Origin: Undaria pinnatifida
Lineage: Eukaryota; Sar; Phaeophyceae; Laminariales; Alariaceae
Direction: 5' to 3'
Assembly (NCBI GenBank): GCA_012845835.1
Contig: JABAKD010000002.1
Location: forward strand, 24,718,518 to 24,782,517
Length of the DNA: 64,000 nucleotides
The notes under the pieces are model-generated. The model was not told the origin of the DNA. It was given only the letters and a program-made list of their open reading frames with translations, and did no database searches. Positions 1 through 10,585 of this stretch are shown here, in pieces; position 1 is the first letter of the stretch, and every line of letters starts with the position of its first letter. The position numbers and the translations under genes were made by a program.

Positions 1-572
1 CACACAATCACAGAAGCAAAAAAACACGGAAACACAAACACATAAAAACGCAAACCGTAGAACACACAGGGTTAGAAAGTGCTATCATGGGCACTTGGCG
101 CACCCGGCAAAAACGAGATTGCATCGCTAGTGCAAATAACCAAGGATGGAGGGGGCATTGGCACTACAACAAATCACAGCAGAGCAATGCCAAACGAAGG
201 AGCTCCTGCTACCGCTGCTATAGCTGATGCTGCTGTTATAGCTACTGATATTTCCGCCGCTGCTGTTGCTACCGCTGCTACTGCTGCTACTGATGTCGCT
301 GCTAGTGCTGTTGATACTGCTGATGATGGTATTACCGTCACCGCCACTGCCGCTGCTGCTTCTGCGGACGTGACACACAAGACTAAACGGCACGAAGAAT
401 CCCCAAACACGATCCTGCTCATACTGCGGGGGTGACACGCAAGACGAAACAGCACGAGCCATGCCCAAACAACTCTAAACAGCCCAACCCAACCCAACCC
501 AACCCAACCCAACCCCAACCCAACCCAACCCAACCCAACCCAACCCAACCCAATACACGCTAGTTCACTGAC
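1..572 (-). other. POLR1B intron (partial)
   Basis: Holds the pentanucleotide array at 481-553 and, at 215-365, a degenerate GCTGCT-type trinucleotide stretch that keeps several frames open. I see no exon here. Confidence 0.6.
481..553. repeat. (CCCAA)n pentanucleotide array
   Basis: About 14 units of CCCAA, starting about 20 bases inside the intron after the last POLR1B donor. Read on the gene's strand it is GGGTT. Confidence 0.95.
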
Positions 573-707
573 CTGGTACATGTTCCTGGGGCTCTGGTTG
601 TAGTCGGAGAAGGGTGTGAGCGATGCCACAAGCGAGAGCATATTGGTAGGGTCCAGCTCCCGGTGTGTCGTCAGGCCAGCCCTCACATCTTCCGCTAAAC
701 ACGCGAT
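573..707 (-). CDS. POLR1B: POLR1B last exon inside window
   Basis: 45 codons, phase 0. [19 protein letters not shown] followed by [15 protein letters not shown] is the near-invariant '[22 protein letters not shown]' signature. The acceptor is CGACAG before ATCGCG and the donor is CAG before GTCAGT. I find no further exon in 1-572, so the next one lies outside the window. Confidence 0.96.
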
Positions 708-3700
708 CTGTCGCAAACACACACACGACACACCGTCCCCACAGCACACAATACGAAAACAAAAAATACAAGGTAAGCGAAAAACAACGCTAAAAAGCAA
801 TTATATTTTTTTATTCAACATGGCAAAGAGCAAGGAGACAGTTCACAACAACAAAAAAAACAAAACAAATTTTGGAAACACGTATACAAAGGTATACCAC
901 ATTTTTTCCGAAAACAAACCATGAAAAAAAGCGGCAACAATACGTAAAACCGAGCTACTACACCAAGACGAAGAACATACGTATTCGTAGAGAAAACAAG
1001 TGCTTCCAAATATTGTACGAAGTAGTAGGCATATGAAAAGGCGCACGATACCGCTAGGATGTGGATGCATGGGCCGTGCCCATAGTATGGACAAAACACT
1101 TTTGGTATTCGCAATCACGCATCGACAATCAAGCAAACATAGAGACACGTTTGATGGTGCTCAATTATGCCTTTGAGCCCTACTATGATACCGCGACGCA
1201 CGAAACCGGCGTCAACACCTTTGAGACTAGGCGAGACTAGGCAAGGCTAGGCAAGGCTAGGCAAGGCTCAGCAAGGCTCGGCAAGATGAGGCTGGGCGAG
1301 ACAAGGCTCGGCAAGGAAAAGGCTCGGCAAGGCTCGGCAAGGCTCGGCAAGGCTCGGCAAGGCTCGGCAAGGCTCGGCAAGGCTCGGCAAGGCTCGGCAA
1401 GGCTCGGCAAGGCTCGGCAAGGCTCGGCAAGGCTCGGCAAGGCTCGGCAAGGCTCGACAAGGCAAGGCTCGGCAAGGCAAGTCAAGACGGACACAAGACT
1501 AATCACCTCCATAAACTGCTGCTCCATTGGGCCGATCCACTCCGTCTTGCCGCTGGGAAGGTGCAGCACTGGCCGGCACATTCTGGTATTAAAAAACAAA
1601 CAAACGAAATGAATTACCAGCTACTAGTCAAGCAAACAAACAAGCGAACAAACAAACAAACAATGCGGGGCAATAAAAACAACCAGCAAGTAGAAACCTA
1701 CAGCCAACCCGCGTCCTTAAGAAGTAACGGCGCCCTTTACAACGGATGAGTCGACCTAACGAGAGTGCCCTACTCTACTACAGGAAACCACAAGTTGCAT
1801 ACTATGGGCGGAATGTTGCGGTCTTCGGAGAAGACGAACCACACTCAATGCGTCTCAACACACCAAAAAAATCGCAAAAAAATCATCATCACAAGTATTT
1901 CGCACGCACCTTACTCTATACAAGAGCAAACCCCTTCCCTTCCCCCACGCCAGCCCCAACCCCTCACCCCCCCCCCCCCCCCCGCCCCGCCCGCTCCCCC
2001 CCCCAAAAAACCGCCCTGCCCGCTTCCCCCCCCAAAAAACCCCACCCAACAACCCTCCCCACCCAAAAACACTCACCGCGCCCCCGCACTGTTCAAAAAC
2101 AGTCCGGGATAAGGCCCGGCCCCGCCCTTCATCGGCGGGACCCACGCCACTTCCAAAGTAGGGTCCACCCCTGTACCCGCCCCCCCACCCCCATTCCTTC
2201 CCCCAGGAGACACTTTAAGCCGCCTGAGCTCGGCGGCTACACGGCGAAGCGTTGCCTCGCTACCGCCCCCCACGACTCTACCGTCCACCGCCACTGGCAA
2301 GAAGGAGTGGGGGAGGCTCGCCGCACCGTCTCCCGCCCCCGTGCCGGACGGGGCGACGCCGAGGTTGATCAGGACCGACTCCAGGGAAGACGGGGACTGG
2401 GGACCGAACGAGAGTTTACCGTGATATGTTGCGGGGGGGGTGGGATCGGGTTTAAAAATAATGCCAGTGCTGTTGTGGCTATGGTTACGGTGGTGGCGAT
2501 TGCTGTTGTTTGATGGTGTTGTGGTTGTTGTGGTTGTTGTTGTAGGAGCACACCAACCAGGCAGGCAAGAACGCAGGCAAACACATACAAAGCACAGCAA
2601 ATAAGCCCCCTGACCCCCCCCCCCCCATCCCGCCCCCCATCCCCTGCTCCCATCCCAACCCCTCCCCCCACCCCGCACCCCTCTTCCTTCCCCCCTACCC
2701 CCACCCCACCTCACCCCCAACCCCAACCCCAACCCCAACACGCCTGACCTCTGGGGGCGGTGGTGGCCTTCCCCCTCCGCACACCACCAGACACGTGGTG
2801 GCAAGGTGGTTCAGCAGTCCGCAGGGTGAGCCGTCAGGGGTGTGCACGGGGCACAAGAAGCCCCAGGACTCCGGGAGCAGCTTTCGGACGGCTGTGGTTT
2901 TCATTGTGGTGAAGAACTGCCCGCGGTGAACGCTCCGGAAGTGCGCCAGGTAGCGGAGGAAGTTGATCCGCTCCGCCACGATTGTAAACCCGGACACCTG
3001 GTTTTGTTTTTGTTTTTGGTTTTGGTTTTGTTGTTGGCTTGGTTTGGTTTGGTTTGGTTTGGTTTGGTTTGGTTTGGTTTGGTTTGGTTTGGTGTGGTTT
3101 GGTTTGGTTTGGTTTGGTTTAATTTGGTTTGGTTTGGTTTGGTTTGGTTTGGTTCGTTTTGTTTTTCTTGGGGTTTAGGTTTAGGTTTAGTTTAGTTTAG
3201 TTTAGTATAGTTTAGCTTTGGTTTGGTTTGGTTTGGTTTGGTATGGTATGGTTTAGTTTGGCTTGGTTGGGTTCGGTTTGGTTTGGTTCGGTATGGTTTG
3301 ATATGGTTTAGTTTGGCTTGGCTTGGTTTGGTTCGGTTTGGTGCCGTTTCGTCTTTTTTGTTTTATATGTTTTTGTTTGTGGAAGCTTTTGCAACACCGG
3401 CCCGTGTCAAGCTCTGAAAACAACACAACAGACTAATCATTGTAACACATATGATATGTCAAGCTCTGAAAACAACCCAACAGACTAATCATTGTAACAC
3501 ATATGATGCCAGTACCTGCATGAGATCAAGGCCCGAGGAGCTGGTGACGTTGCCGGTGGAAAGGAAGGTCGCCATGCCCTGCCCCACGGCGGGTGCGAAG
3601 CGGTCGAGCGCCTTCATCATGTACTTCGCGTCTCGAACCTAAAAAACAACAGCAGCAGCCGTGTTATTGTTGTTGCTGCTGTTGTTGCTGTTGCTGCTGT

Positions 3701-6700
3701 TGTTGCTGTTGCTGCTGTTGTTGTTGTCGTTGTTGCCAGTGTGGTAATCAAGGCAGATAACGAGCACAACATTTCCCTCGAATGTGGTGCATATTTACTG
3801 ATATTCATTTCATATAGTCACACACTTCATTTTACAAAAACATAAAAAAAAGCGTACCTGCATCGCCACCTTGGCGGGGTGCATCCTGGCGTCTCGACCC
3901 ACGTACTGCCTGACCTGACGAACGCAAGCACGCCAGCACGCCACACACCGCAAAGCGCCGCACCAACAACGGGTGACGGGTGGAAAAGTTGGGAGTGAAG
4001 GCGCCGGGGGCAAAAGCGGGGGGAGGGGGTGGGGGCGGGGGTGGGGCGGGGGCGGAGGGAGGCGTGAAGAGGGGGGAGATGAGAGATGCTGGGGGGGAGG
4101 GGAAGGGGAGGGGTGCAATATAATGTAGCATCCTGAGCACCTCGGCCGCCGCGATTACAGGCTGGGGGAGAAAATTAGCGACGTAGGGGACGAAGGGGAC
4201 GAGCGGAGGTGGCACCCCCTCCTCCAAAATGTACAACATGAATCGGAGCGCCGCAGATGCGGCAATAGCGATACTCTTGAACGTTTTTCATCCGCCGTGT
4301 TACCCGCTCTCGGCAGACAATGCTTCCCCTTCCCCCTCCACGCCGTCTCCAGCGCTCTTTTCAGGGTTAAAACTTGTCATGACTCAACTGTACATTTTTC
4401 CTCCCGTCTTCCTCCCCTTCCCTCCCCTTCAATCATTATCCTCCCCTTCCCCCTCCTCCTTCCCTCCCCCTCCTCGCCTCCCCTCCCCTTGCCTCCCCTC
4501 CCCTTGCCTCCTCCCCTCCCCTGCCATATCCCTCCCCCCCCCCCCCCCCGTTCGCTCCCTCCGCTCCTCGCTTACGCCATCACTCGCGTCCCCTTCCACT
4601 CTCCTTGCCCCTTCTCCCCTCCCCTCCCTCCCTCCCTCCCCCCCCCCCCATCCCCCCTCCCTATGCCCACCTTCTCAAGCCAGTTCTCCAGCCTCTCCTT
4701 GACGATCATCCCGAATAGATGTCCTGGCAGCAACAGCTCGTGATTTGCCAACGCATCTGGCCGGTCCTCCCGACATCGCCCCTGAACGAAGGCGTACAGT
4801 TTCCGCAGCATGAACAGCAGGCACTCCTGCTTGTCGGCGTGTCGCCTCAAGTGCACCAGGACAAATCTTGCTCAGACACACGGGACGGGACGGAGCAACA
4901 CGGGGAGGGACGGGACAGGATGAGACAGGACAGGAAAAGGAAGGGATGGGATAATATAGGACGGGAAGGGATGATATGGGACGGGACAGGATGGGACGGG
5001 ACAATATAGGACGGGAAGGGACAATATGGGACGGGACAGGATATGGTGGGACACAACCGAACGGGGGATGGGACGGGACGGGACAAAACGGGATGGGACC
5101 GGACACGACGGGACATAACATAGCGGGACAGAACGGGATAGGATCGGGCGAGAAGGGGTAGGACGGAATGGGACGGGAAAGGACGGAATGGGACGGGATC
5201 GAATAGGATGGGACGGGAAAGGACGGAATGGGACGGGATCGAATAGGATGGGACGGGAAAGGACGGAATGGGACGGGATCGAATAGGATGGGACGGGATA
5301 GGGCGGGGCCGAACCGGACCCGACACGACAGGACAGGACTGGGCAGGGGCAGGACGGGACGAAACCGACCGGGACGAGACGGGAGAAAACCGGACGGGAC
5401 GGGACTGGACAGCTCGGGACATGACGAGGTGGAAGCGCGCGGGGGGCGGCGAAGGGAAAAGAGGGGGGACGGGAGAGGAGACAGAGGGGGGGGGGGGGGA
5501 AGACGTGACAAGAGGGGAGTAGGGGGCGGGGTAGGATTGGGGGGGGTGCGCTTGCTCACCTGTCGACAACCTTTTTCCCGAGCTCAACATCAGTCGTCCC
5601 CGATGGCTCCTGCATTACCGTTCGGAACGAAGCCCCTAGGAAGGCCAGGCTCTCCAAACGCGAGTGCAAGCCCCAGCGCTTGCCGTCTCGCAGCAGCACC
5701 TGCCACCAAACACACAAAACAAGCAACTAAGCAACAAAAAAACACATAAGCATAAACTAAAGACGAACATGAAAAACGAACATAAAAAACGAGAAAAAAA
5801 AAGAAAGGAAAAAAGAACAAAGAAAAGACAAGAGCACGAATTAAAGAAGAAAATCCCATCTCGTTCGTCGCTGCCCACCCCCCTCACCTCTACGTGGGCG
5901 GCGAGAAAGGTGTTATCCTTTTGTCCCTGCAGCACCCTCTCGTGAATCTCTCGGTCGCTCGTGTCTCGCAAAGCTTTCAGGATGATCACCACCGGGACCA
6001 AGAACTCCTGCAACAGCGGTAGCAGCAGCGGCAGCGGCGGTGGCAGCAACAGCAGCGGCGGTAGCAGTAGCAGCAGGGACAGCAGCAGCAGCAGTAGGGA
6101 CAGCAGCAGCAGTGACAGCCCCGGAGGCGGCGGCGGCGGCGGTGGACCATGAAAGGGAGGAGGTCGGAGGGAAGGAGGTGAGTCAGAGGGATGTGAGTAA
6201 AAAAAGGCGTGTTTGGGCGGTTGGTTGCACCACCTACAGGTAGTAGTAGCAACCTGAGGGGTGGAGCAAACGCGTTCGCGAACACCCCGCCGTGCCACCA
6301 TGGCCGAGATTTTCAGCGAGGAGGGCGCGCGGCGGGGGGGGGGTGGGGGGGCAGCATATTTACACTACTAACCCCTTAGGAGCTTCAGAGGGAAAACGTG
6401 TCGAAAATGCTGACTTGACTGCAGCATTGATCCGTCACACGAAGCAGTCCGGGCTAAAGGGGTAAGGGATGTGTCCGAGTCAGACCTGCGATGTAAAAAG
6501 CTGTTTAGACACCCGCACAGCATGTATGGCGATACTATTAATAGCATTGCTGTACGATTTTTCTAAAAGACAGACGTTTTGATTATACCGCACTCGTCGT
6601 TTTTTTTGGTCGGCAGAAAACACCACAAAAACACACAAATCGCAAACACCAAAAAACATAGAAAAAAAAAAAAAAAAAAACGCAAAACGTAAAAAAATCC

Positions 6701-9700
6701 CGAGGCCTCTCTATTTCTCTCGCCTGTTTCCGCACGGAAAACCTGACGGTGGCGCCTCCCGTGGAAATGTAGTGCAGGGTTACCGTGAGGGTAGTCTGGT
6801 CCTTCCGGGCGCAGCGCATCATGACGCCCTTCTCGCTGTACCCTTGGCCGCGGTCTTTGAATGTCCCTCGAGAGATCGCGTGCGCGTAGTTTCGCTTCGG
6901 CACCTGTAACAGTGCAATATACCAGGCGCAGGTCGGTGTGGGCGATTAGTTGGTTGGTTGGTCGGTTGGTCGGTCGGTCGGTCCGTTGATCGATCGGTTC
7001 GTATTTCCGTCTGGTCGGTAATTCGCGCAGTCAATTGGCGTTTCGATATGTCAGTCGGATAGTCGGTAAGTATATCAGTCAACCAGATAGTCAGCCAGAC
7101 AGTCAGCCAGACAGTCAGCCAGACAGGCAGCCAGACAGTTAGCCAGACAGTTAGCCAGACAGTGAGCCAGATAGTCATGTAGTCGGTCGGACGAGTACTC
7201 CCACTCGAACCATGAACATATTCACATATTCACATATTCATTTAGCCGGCCGGTCGACCGGTCGGTCATTCAGTCTGTCAATCAGCGCGTGGTCTTTCCA
7301 GTAACTATTTAGAACTGCCCCTGGCTTCCTTTTCCTTAGCTTTTCACCGGCTATGCCTGATGGGCAGATGGTCGACAGTCACGTCATACCGGCGAATCGC
7401 TTCTCCAAACAACAAAACACACGCTTCATTGCGTGCGGGTTGGGGGCAGGAGCTTCCACTCTTCGCGCACACGGCGGAGAAGCGGTAAGCGCGATATGGA
7501 AATGCAGACTAGCTGAAGAGCCCGACGAATCAACGAATCAACACCAACTACGAGTAACGCTGCAGCCCGCCCCCTCCCACCCCAACCTCCACCCAACCCT
7601 CGTTGCGCCCCGTTCATTCCCACTCCCTTCCGTCCCTCTCACAAACACACAGGTTCGCGCCCATTCCCGCGTCTTGTAAGCAAATCCCACCTCGCGTCGA
7701 TCCCGCCGAGCCAGCCCGCCAAATGACATCGGCTTTTCTTTGGTCAGCCAGACAAATACGGTACACAGTCACCCACCCCCACCCCCACCCCCACCCCCAC
7801 GCCAAGACACATGCTACAAACAGTACGACAGGTGTGCACTTTATTTCTTCCCCGAAGGCTCCTGACTCTAGGTGTTCTTGAGCATCATACAAAGCACAAC
7901 TCTTGACATAACGTTGTGAGTTCTTACCCCGATGAACCAACCCACAACCCAGGTAATCAACGAATGATGTCGCAAAAATAAGACTGAAATTGCGACGAAT
8001 TTTAACGTTCAGAAGGTCCGTCATTCAGAAAAAGCTCTTAGATAAAAACTGCTACCTCCGTCGCAGCACGCTTCACAGCCCTCTACCCCACTCCAGTCCC
8101 CTCAATTACCACTCCAACCCCCACCCCAACCACTCCACCCCCTACCTCATCCCACCTGCCACCCTCATCTCCAACTCCATCTTCCCCATCCCCCTTCCCC
8201 AACCCCCCAAGCCCCGATCTCCTCCCCCCTCGCACCCACACCCCCATCCTCACCTGCAAGAGCCTGATGACCCTCTCAATTCCGCGGACGATAAAGTAGC
8301 CCCCCATCTCCCCGGACTCTTCCCTTCCCTTGCACAGCTGGGCTGGTGTGTGGCCGTGGAGGTGGCATCTCCTCGACCCCACCATCACTGGGCAGTCGCC
8401 GGCGCGCCTTTGCATCCTAACCGCGTCGCCATCTCCCACCTAGAGCAAGCCAATACAAGGAGGGGGGAAGGGAGGGAGGGAGGGTGGGAGGGAGGGAGGG
8501 AGGGTCGGAGAGAGCAGGGGGAAGGGGTACGTGAGTTTTTTTTTGTCGTCTCGGTATTTATGTTACCCCACCATTAATAGTACATTGTATATTTGATGCT
8601 CTTGGACGACAGGCGCTGACGACGAAGACGGCCTCGATCAGCAGCAATGGCAACGGCCAACGGGGTGGTCGGTCGCACAACTCACACAATAATTTTGGTA
8701 CAACACAGGAGTAATACAACGCACCCTTACGTACACTAGTCAGCAGCATGCCATGTACAGTATTCCATTTTTACTAGACCATTACTACTAATACTACTAC
8801 GACGTCGTACCATTGGCGTACTACTGCTACAGAGTATGGCTACTGCGAGATATTACATTTCAAAAAAATCTTATAAACACGTCAGCTATGAGGTCGATAA
8901 ACTTGGGGTCGATATTCATCTTTGCAAGCTGTGTGATACACCGACCGGTGATATGATACTTGTACGTCGAGGATATTCTGCACCTGATAGCAGAGGTCCA
9001 CCAGTAAGGATCCCTGGTAGGTGAGACCTCTCTCTCGGCACTCCCTAGGCGTCAACCGTGAAGACGCCGACTCCTCGTTCTTCTTCCCCGGGAACCCCAC
9101 CGAAACGCCTTCCACCCACATCTTCAAGATCGGCCCGTCCGGTCCTACCTGTTCGTTTGGTTCGACGGGTTGGTTTGTTTGGTTTGTTTGGTGTGTTTGA
9201 TTTCGTTGGTTTAGTTTTGATTGGGTTGGCGCGTTTTAGCTGGTTTGTTTTTTGGTGTGTTTTATTTTATGTTTAGTTTGTTTGGTTGTTCGTGTTCGGT
9301 TATTTGTGTTTGGTTTAGTAGGTGAGTGGGTGGGTTTGTTTTATTTGTTTTGATTGTTTTGCTTTGTTTATTTTGTTTTCTAACGCACAGCACAAAAAGT
9401 TACGCACCTTCTGCTGAACCTTTCCCTGCATGTTACTGCCAAAATGACTCAAGTCTAATTCCAACCAACTTTAAACTGAAATATGGGGTGTAGTTGTGAA
9501 GGGCTTCAGCTGACTTTACGTCGGAGGCTGACAGTTATGCTTCTTTCAGAATAACATGACATAACATGACATGGCCAGACACGATATGACATAACGTGAC
9601 ATTTCATGACATGATATGGCACGACACGACACTGTAGGGTAGGACATGACACGGCACGGCAAGGCACGTCACGTCACGTCACGTCACGTCACGTCACGTC

Positions 9701-10585
9701 ACGTCACGTCATGTCACGATACGACACGACACGACACGACACGACACGACACGACACGACACGACACGACACGACACGACACGACACGATGCCACACGAC
9801 ACGACACATAAATACACAATACACATGACATGGCACTGCATAACATGACATGGTACGGCATGGTATGGCATGGCCTGGTAGGAAAAGAAAAGGAGATGTA
9901 GTTCCACCGGCTGGCGTTTACTTGCGTGCATCTTGCCATTGTGTTGGGCTGGGTGGGTGGGTGGGTGGGTGGGTGGGTGGGATTTAGCTTAGTTAGTCTC
10001 CTTCCTGTCACCTCCATCGCCTGAAGTTGCATCGACTTGACGGCCTCCGCCAGTCCATCCTCCAGGAAGAAGTTGTAGGACTCAATGTGCGGCGCCACGA
10101 GGTTCTGTCGACACCCATCAGGCGCGCACGGAAAAATCGAAAAAAAGTGATGGCGGGGTACACGATAAAGACGTTGGACACGCGGAGGAGGCAGGGCGGT
10201 GGAAGGGGGGGTCAATTTCCCCATTTTCCGTTTGTTATTTTTTATTTCCAGACACCAGGTACTGCCACACCTGGGACCTCGGACGATTGAAATTTTTACC
10301 TTCTCTCGCATTCGTATCATTCCAAGTACAGGCCAGACGTGTGTGATCGTATTATACGTCATGCTCATTTGATACTTGTTGGCGATGAGGGCTTCGATTC
10401 CGGTGTCTACCATACATAGCAAACGGGCCATTTCGTATTAATGGTGAGCGTAAAACTTGGCATCCGACATGTATTGAAATACTATTAACGGTAAGTCTTA
10501 GTCTGCCAGGGTGCCACGGCTGCCCCTCATGTGTGCTCCATCCGTCGAAATTGGCCTTGTCATTGTCCTCCAATGACGGTGGCAT
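573..10585 (-). CDS. POLR1B: RNA polymerase I second-largest subunit (whole gene, 3' end outside window)
   Basis: Second-largest (beta-like) subunit of nucleolar RNA polymerase I, which transcribes the large rRNA precursor. Exons on the minus strand, 5' to 3': 10585-10490 (putative), 10104-10012, 9148-8984, 8439-8254, 6903-6724, 6007-5888, 5699-5560, 4866-4671, 3914-3858, 3638-3516, 2997-2785, 2396-2077, 1582-1507, 707-573. Reading phases close at every junction and give about 700 residues without a stop; the family is usually about 1,130-1,200 residues, so the catalytic and clamp regions lie left of the window. Diagnostic blocks are [31 protein letters not shown] and [15 protein letters not shown]. 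The choice of Pol I over Pol II or III rests on the last two blocks and on the short linkers, compared with my memory of the family. Most introns hold a simple-repeat array. Confidence 0.93.
1211..1475. repeat. 10-bp tandem array (AAGGCTCGGC)
   Basis: Near-perfect decamer repeated more than 20 times within a POLR1B intron, with imperfect GGCAAGGCTA variants at the left edge. The decamer is itself two related pentamers. Six frames stay open, producing spurious Ala/Leu/Pro/Arg reading frames. Confidence 0.97.
1507..1582 (-). CDS. POLR1B: POLR1B exon
   Basis: 76 bases. CRPVLHL and [11 protein letters not shown] equal the 'RPV-NL-----E-IG-MEQ-FM' motif of Pol I. The acceptor is ACCAG before AATGTG; the donor is GAG before GTGATT. 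The 10-bp tandem array starts about 30 bases into the next intron. Confidence 0.93.
2077..2396 (-). CDS. POLR1B: POLR1B exon, external domain
   Basis: 106 codons plus 2 bases. [16 protein letters not shown] and [19 protein letters not shown] follow the conserved 'NLGV-P ... P-LLDG---G ... P---G-P-LYPGLFL' order. It includes a Gly-rich insertion typical of this gene's GC-rich exons. The acceptor is CCCCAG before TCCCCG and the donor is GCGCG before GTGAGT. Confidence 0.94.
2785..2997 (-). CDS. POLR1B: POLR1B exon with the [16 protein letters not shown] block
   Basis: 71 codons, phase 0. It carries [18 protein letters not shown], then [19 protein letters not shown], then CGLLNHLA: the fork-loop region found in every Pol I/II/III second subunit and the best family marker in the window. 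The acceptor is CCAG before GTGTCC. The donor could be CTG or CTGGTG before GTG; the longer choice keeps the homologous spacing. Confidence 0.97.
3037..3350. repeat. (GGTTT)n array
   Basis: Long pentanucleotide array, nearly perfect at 3,040-3,160 and degenerate beyond (GGTTC, GGTAT, GGCTT). It lies in the POLR1B intron between the exons at 2,997 and 3,516. Confidence 0.97.
3405..3508. repeat. Two-copy 50-bp tandem duplication
   Basis: The segment beginning TGTCAAGCTCTGAAAACAAC is repeated back to back with one difference. It ends a few bases from a POLR1B donor. Confidence 0.9.
3516..3638 (-). CDS. POLR1B: POLR1B exon
   Basis: 41 codons, phase 0. [17 protein letters not shown] is the 'LATGN--S-TGL-L-Q' motif. 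The acceptor is TTTTAG before GTTCGA and the donor is CAG before GTACTG. A two-copy, roughly 50-bp tandem duplication begins within ten bases of the donor. Confidence 0.93.
3660..3735. repeat. (TTG/CTG)n trinucleotide repeat
   Basis: Mixed TTG and CTG triplets in a POLR1B intron, directly upstream (on the gene strand) of the acceptor at 3,638. Confidence 0.9.
3858..3914 (-). CDS. POLR1B: POLR1B micro-sized exon (19 codons)
   Basis: A 57-bp exon in phase 0 ([15 protein letters not shown]...). It was placed because it closes the gap between two certain exons, with CAG before GTCAGG and CAG before GTACGC. The segment corresponds to a variable linker of the subunit, so support is positional and from splice sites rather than from strong conservation. 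Confidence 0.75.
4671..4866 (-). CDS. POLR1B: POLR1B exon
   Basis: 196 bases completing the split Arg codon. [19 protein letters not shown] and [10 protein letters not shown] match the conserved 'RKL-AL--G-C--D-PD-L-N-E-L-PG-L' block specific to second subunits. The acceptor is CAAG before ATTTGT; the donor is AAG before GTGGGC. Confidence 0.94.
4884..5440. repeat. Degenerate (GGGAC)n array
   Basis: About 550 bp of GGGAC, GGGAT and GGAAA pentamers, including three near-identical 50-bp higher-order units at 5,165-5,300. It fills most of the POLR1B intron between 4,866 and 5,560. Confidence 0.95.
5560..5699 (-). CDS. POLR1B: POLR1B exon
   Basis: 46 codons plus 2 bases. [11 protein letters not shown] and [12 protein letters not shown] align in position with the 'YLGE-FR' region of Pol I. 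The acceptor is GGCAG before GTGCTG; the donor is ACAG before GTGAGC (phase 2). The (GGGAC)n array lies in the next intron. Confidence 0.88.
5888..6007 (-). CDS. POLR1B: POLR1B exon
   Basis: 40 codons, phase 0, starting [18 protein letters not shown], the equivalent of the 'FF-P-G--LKAL---SD' segment. The acceptor is TTGCAG before GAGTTC; the donor is GAG before GTGAGG. A CAG/GGC-rich simple repeat (about 6,010-6,150) lies just upstream of the acceptor. Confidence 0.9.
6724..6903 (-). CDS. POLR1B: POLR1B exon with probable GC donor
   Basis: 60 codons, phase 0. Contains VPKRNYAHA and [17 protein letters not shown], equivalent to the Pol I 'PRRN-P-A ... RG-GYT-YGV-M-C-R' block. The protein continues smoothly only if the exon ends at AAACAG, which is followed by GCGAGA, implying a GC-AG intron. 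Confidence 0.9.
6930..7275. repeat. Degenerate GGTC/GGTT and CAGC/CAGA tetramer tract
   Basis: Quasi-tetranucleotide repeats (GGTTGGTC..., then CAGCCAGACAGT...) in the POLR1B intron between 6,904 and 8,253. The remainder of that intron, 7,275-8,250, shows only a CACCCC repeat near 7,770-7,800 and no exon. Confidence 0.8.
8254..8439 (-). CDS. POLR1B: POLR1B exon, lobe/protrusion
   Basis: 62 codons, phase 0. [12 protein letters not shown] followed by [15 protein letters not shown] is a hallmark of all second-largest RNA polymerase subunits. The acceptor is CTAG before GTGGGA and the donor is CAG before GTGAGG. The intron side has GGGA repeats at 8,460-8,525. Confidence 0.95.
8865..8983 (-). 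repeat. Truncated 'GATCGGAG' dispersed repeat in POLR1B intron
   Basis: On the minus strand it contains AGCTTGCAAAGATGA, a T-rich end and the neighbouring bases of the family described at 50,215-50,565. It is a diverged subfamily copy sharing its terminal layout with 51,115-51,245, and it directly adjoins the donor of the exon ending at 8,984. Confidence 0.6.
8984..9148 (-). CDS. POLR1B: POLR1B exon
   Basis: 55 codons, phase 0 at both ends. It contains VSVGFP and [17 protein letters not shown], corresponding to the 'P-ECR-R--TY-G-L' block of the N-terminal protrusion. The acceptor is CAG before GTAGGA, so the exon itself starts with GT; the donor is CAG before GTGCAG. A truncated dispersed repeat abuts the donor on the intron side (about 8,865-8,980). 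Confidence 0.93.
9575..9860. repeat. (ACGTC)n and (ACGAC)n pentanucleotide arrays
   Basis: Degenerate ATGAC-type pentamers lead into about ten ACGTC units (9,666-9,715) and then about fifteen ACGAC units (9,719-9,795), ending in TGGCA/CATGA variants. The three arrays are point variants of one pentamer in one POLR1B intron. Confidence 0.95.
10012..10104 (-). CDS. POLR1B: POLR1B exon, N-terminal lobe
   Basis: 31 codons in phase 0, with [18 protein letters not shown] matching the conserved 'HVESFN...GL' start of Pol I/II/III second subunits. The acceptor is GACAG before AACCTC and the donor is GAG before GTGACA. The following intron contains the GGGT, ACGAC and ACGTC arrays at 9,575-9,985. Confidence 0.88.
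10490..10585 (-). CDS. POLR1B: POLR1B putative first exon
   Basis: 32 codons beginning with ATG (MPPSLEDND...). Joining it in phase 0 to the next exon gives LRLT then NLVAPH, similar in layout to the start of the Pol I subunit. The donor (ACC followed by GTTAAT) is weak and there is no conserved domain here, so both the start and the exon are tentative. A transcript would settle it. Confidence 0.4.

Noticed and set aside
1237-1612. Overlapping Ala/Leu/Pro/Arg frames on both strands
   Set aside because: Open only because of the 10-bp tandem array; the real coding part is the short exon at 1,507-1,582.
4675-5590. 247- and 294-codon minus-strand Pro/Ser/Arg frames
   Set aside because: Products of the GGGAC array in a POLR1B intron. 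The true exon in this area (4,671-4,866) is read in a different frame.
9646-9828. Possible CRISPR-like or other direct-repeat array
   Set aside because: The repeat unit is 5 bases with no spacers; this is a microsatellite in a eukaryotic intron.
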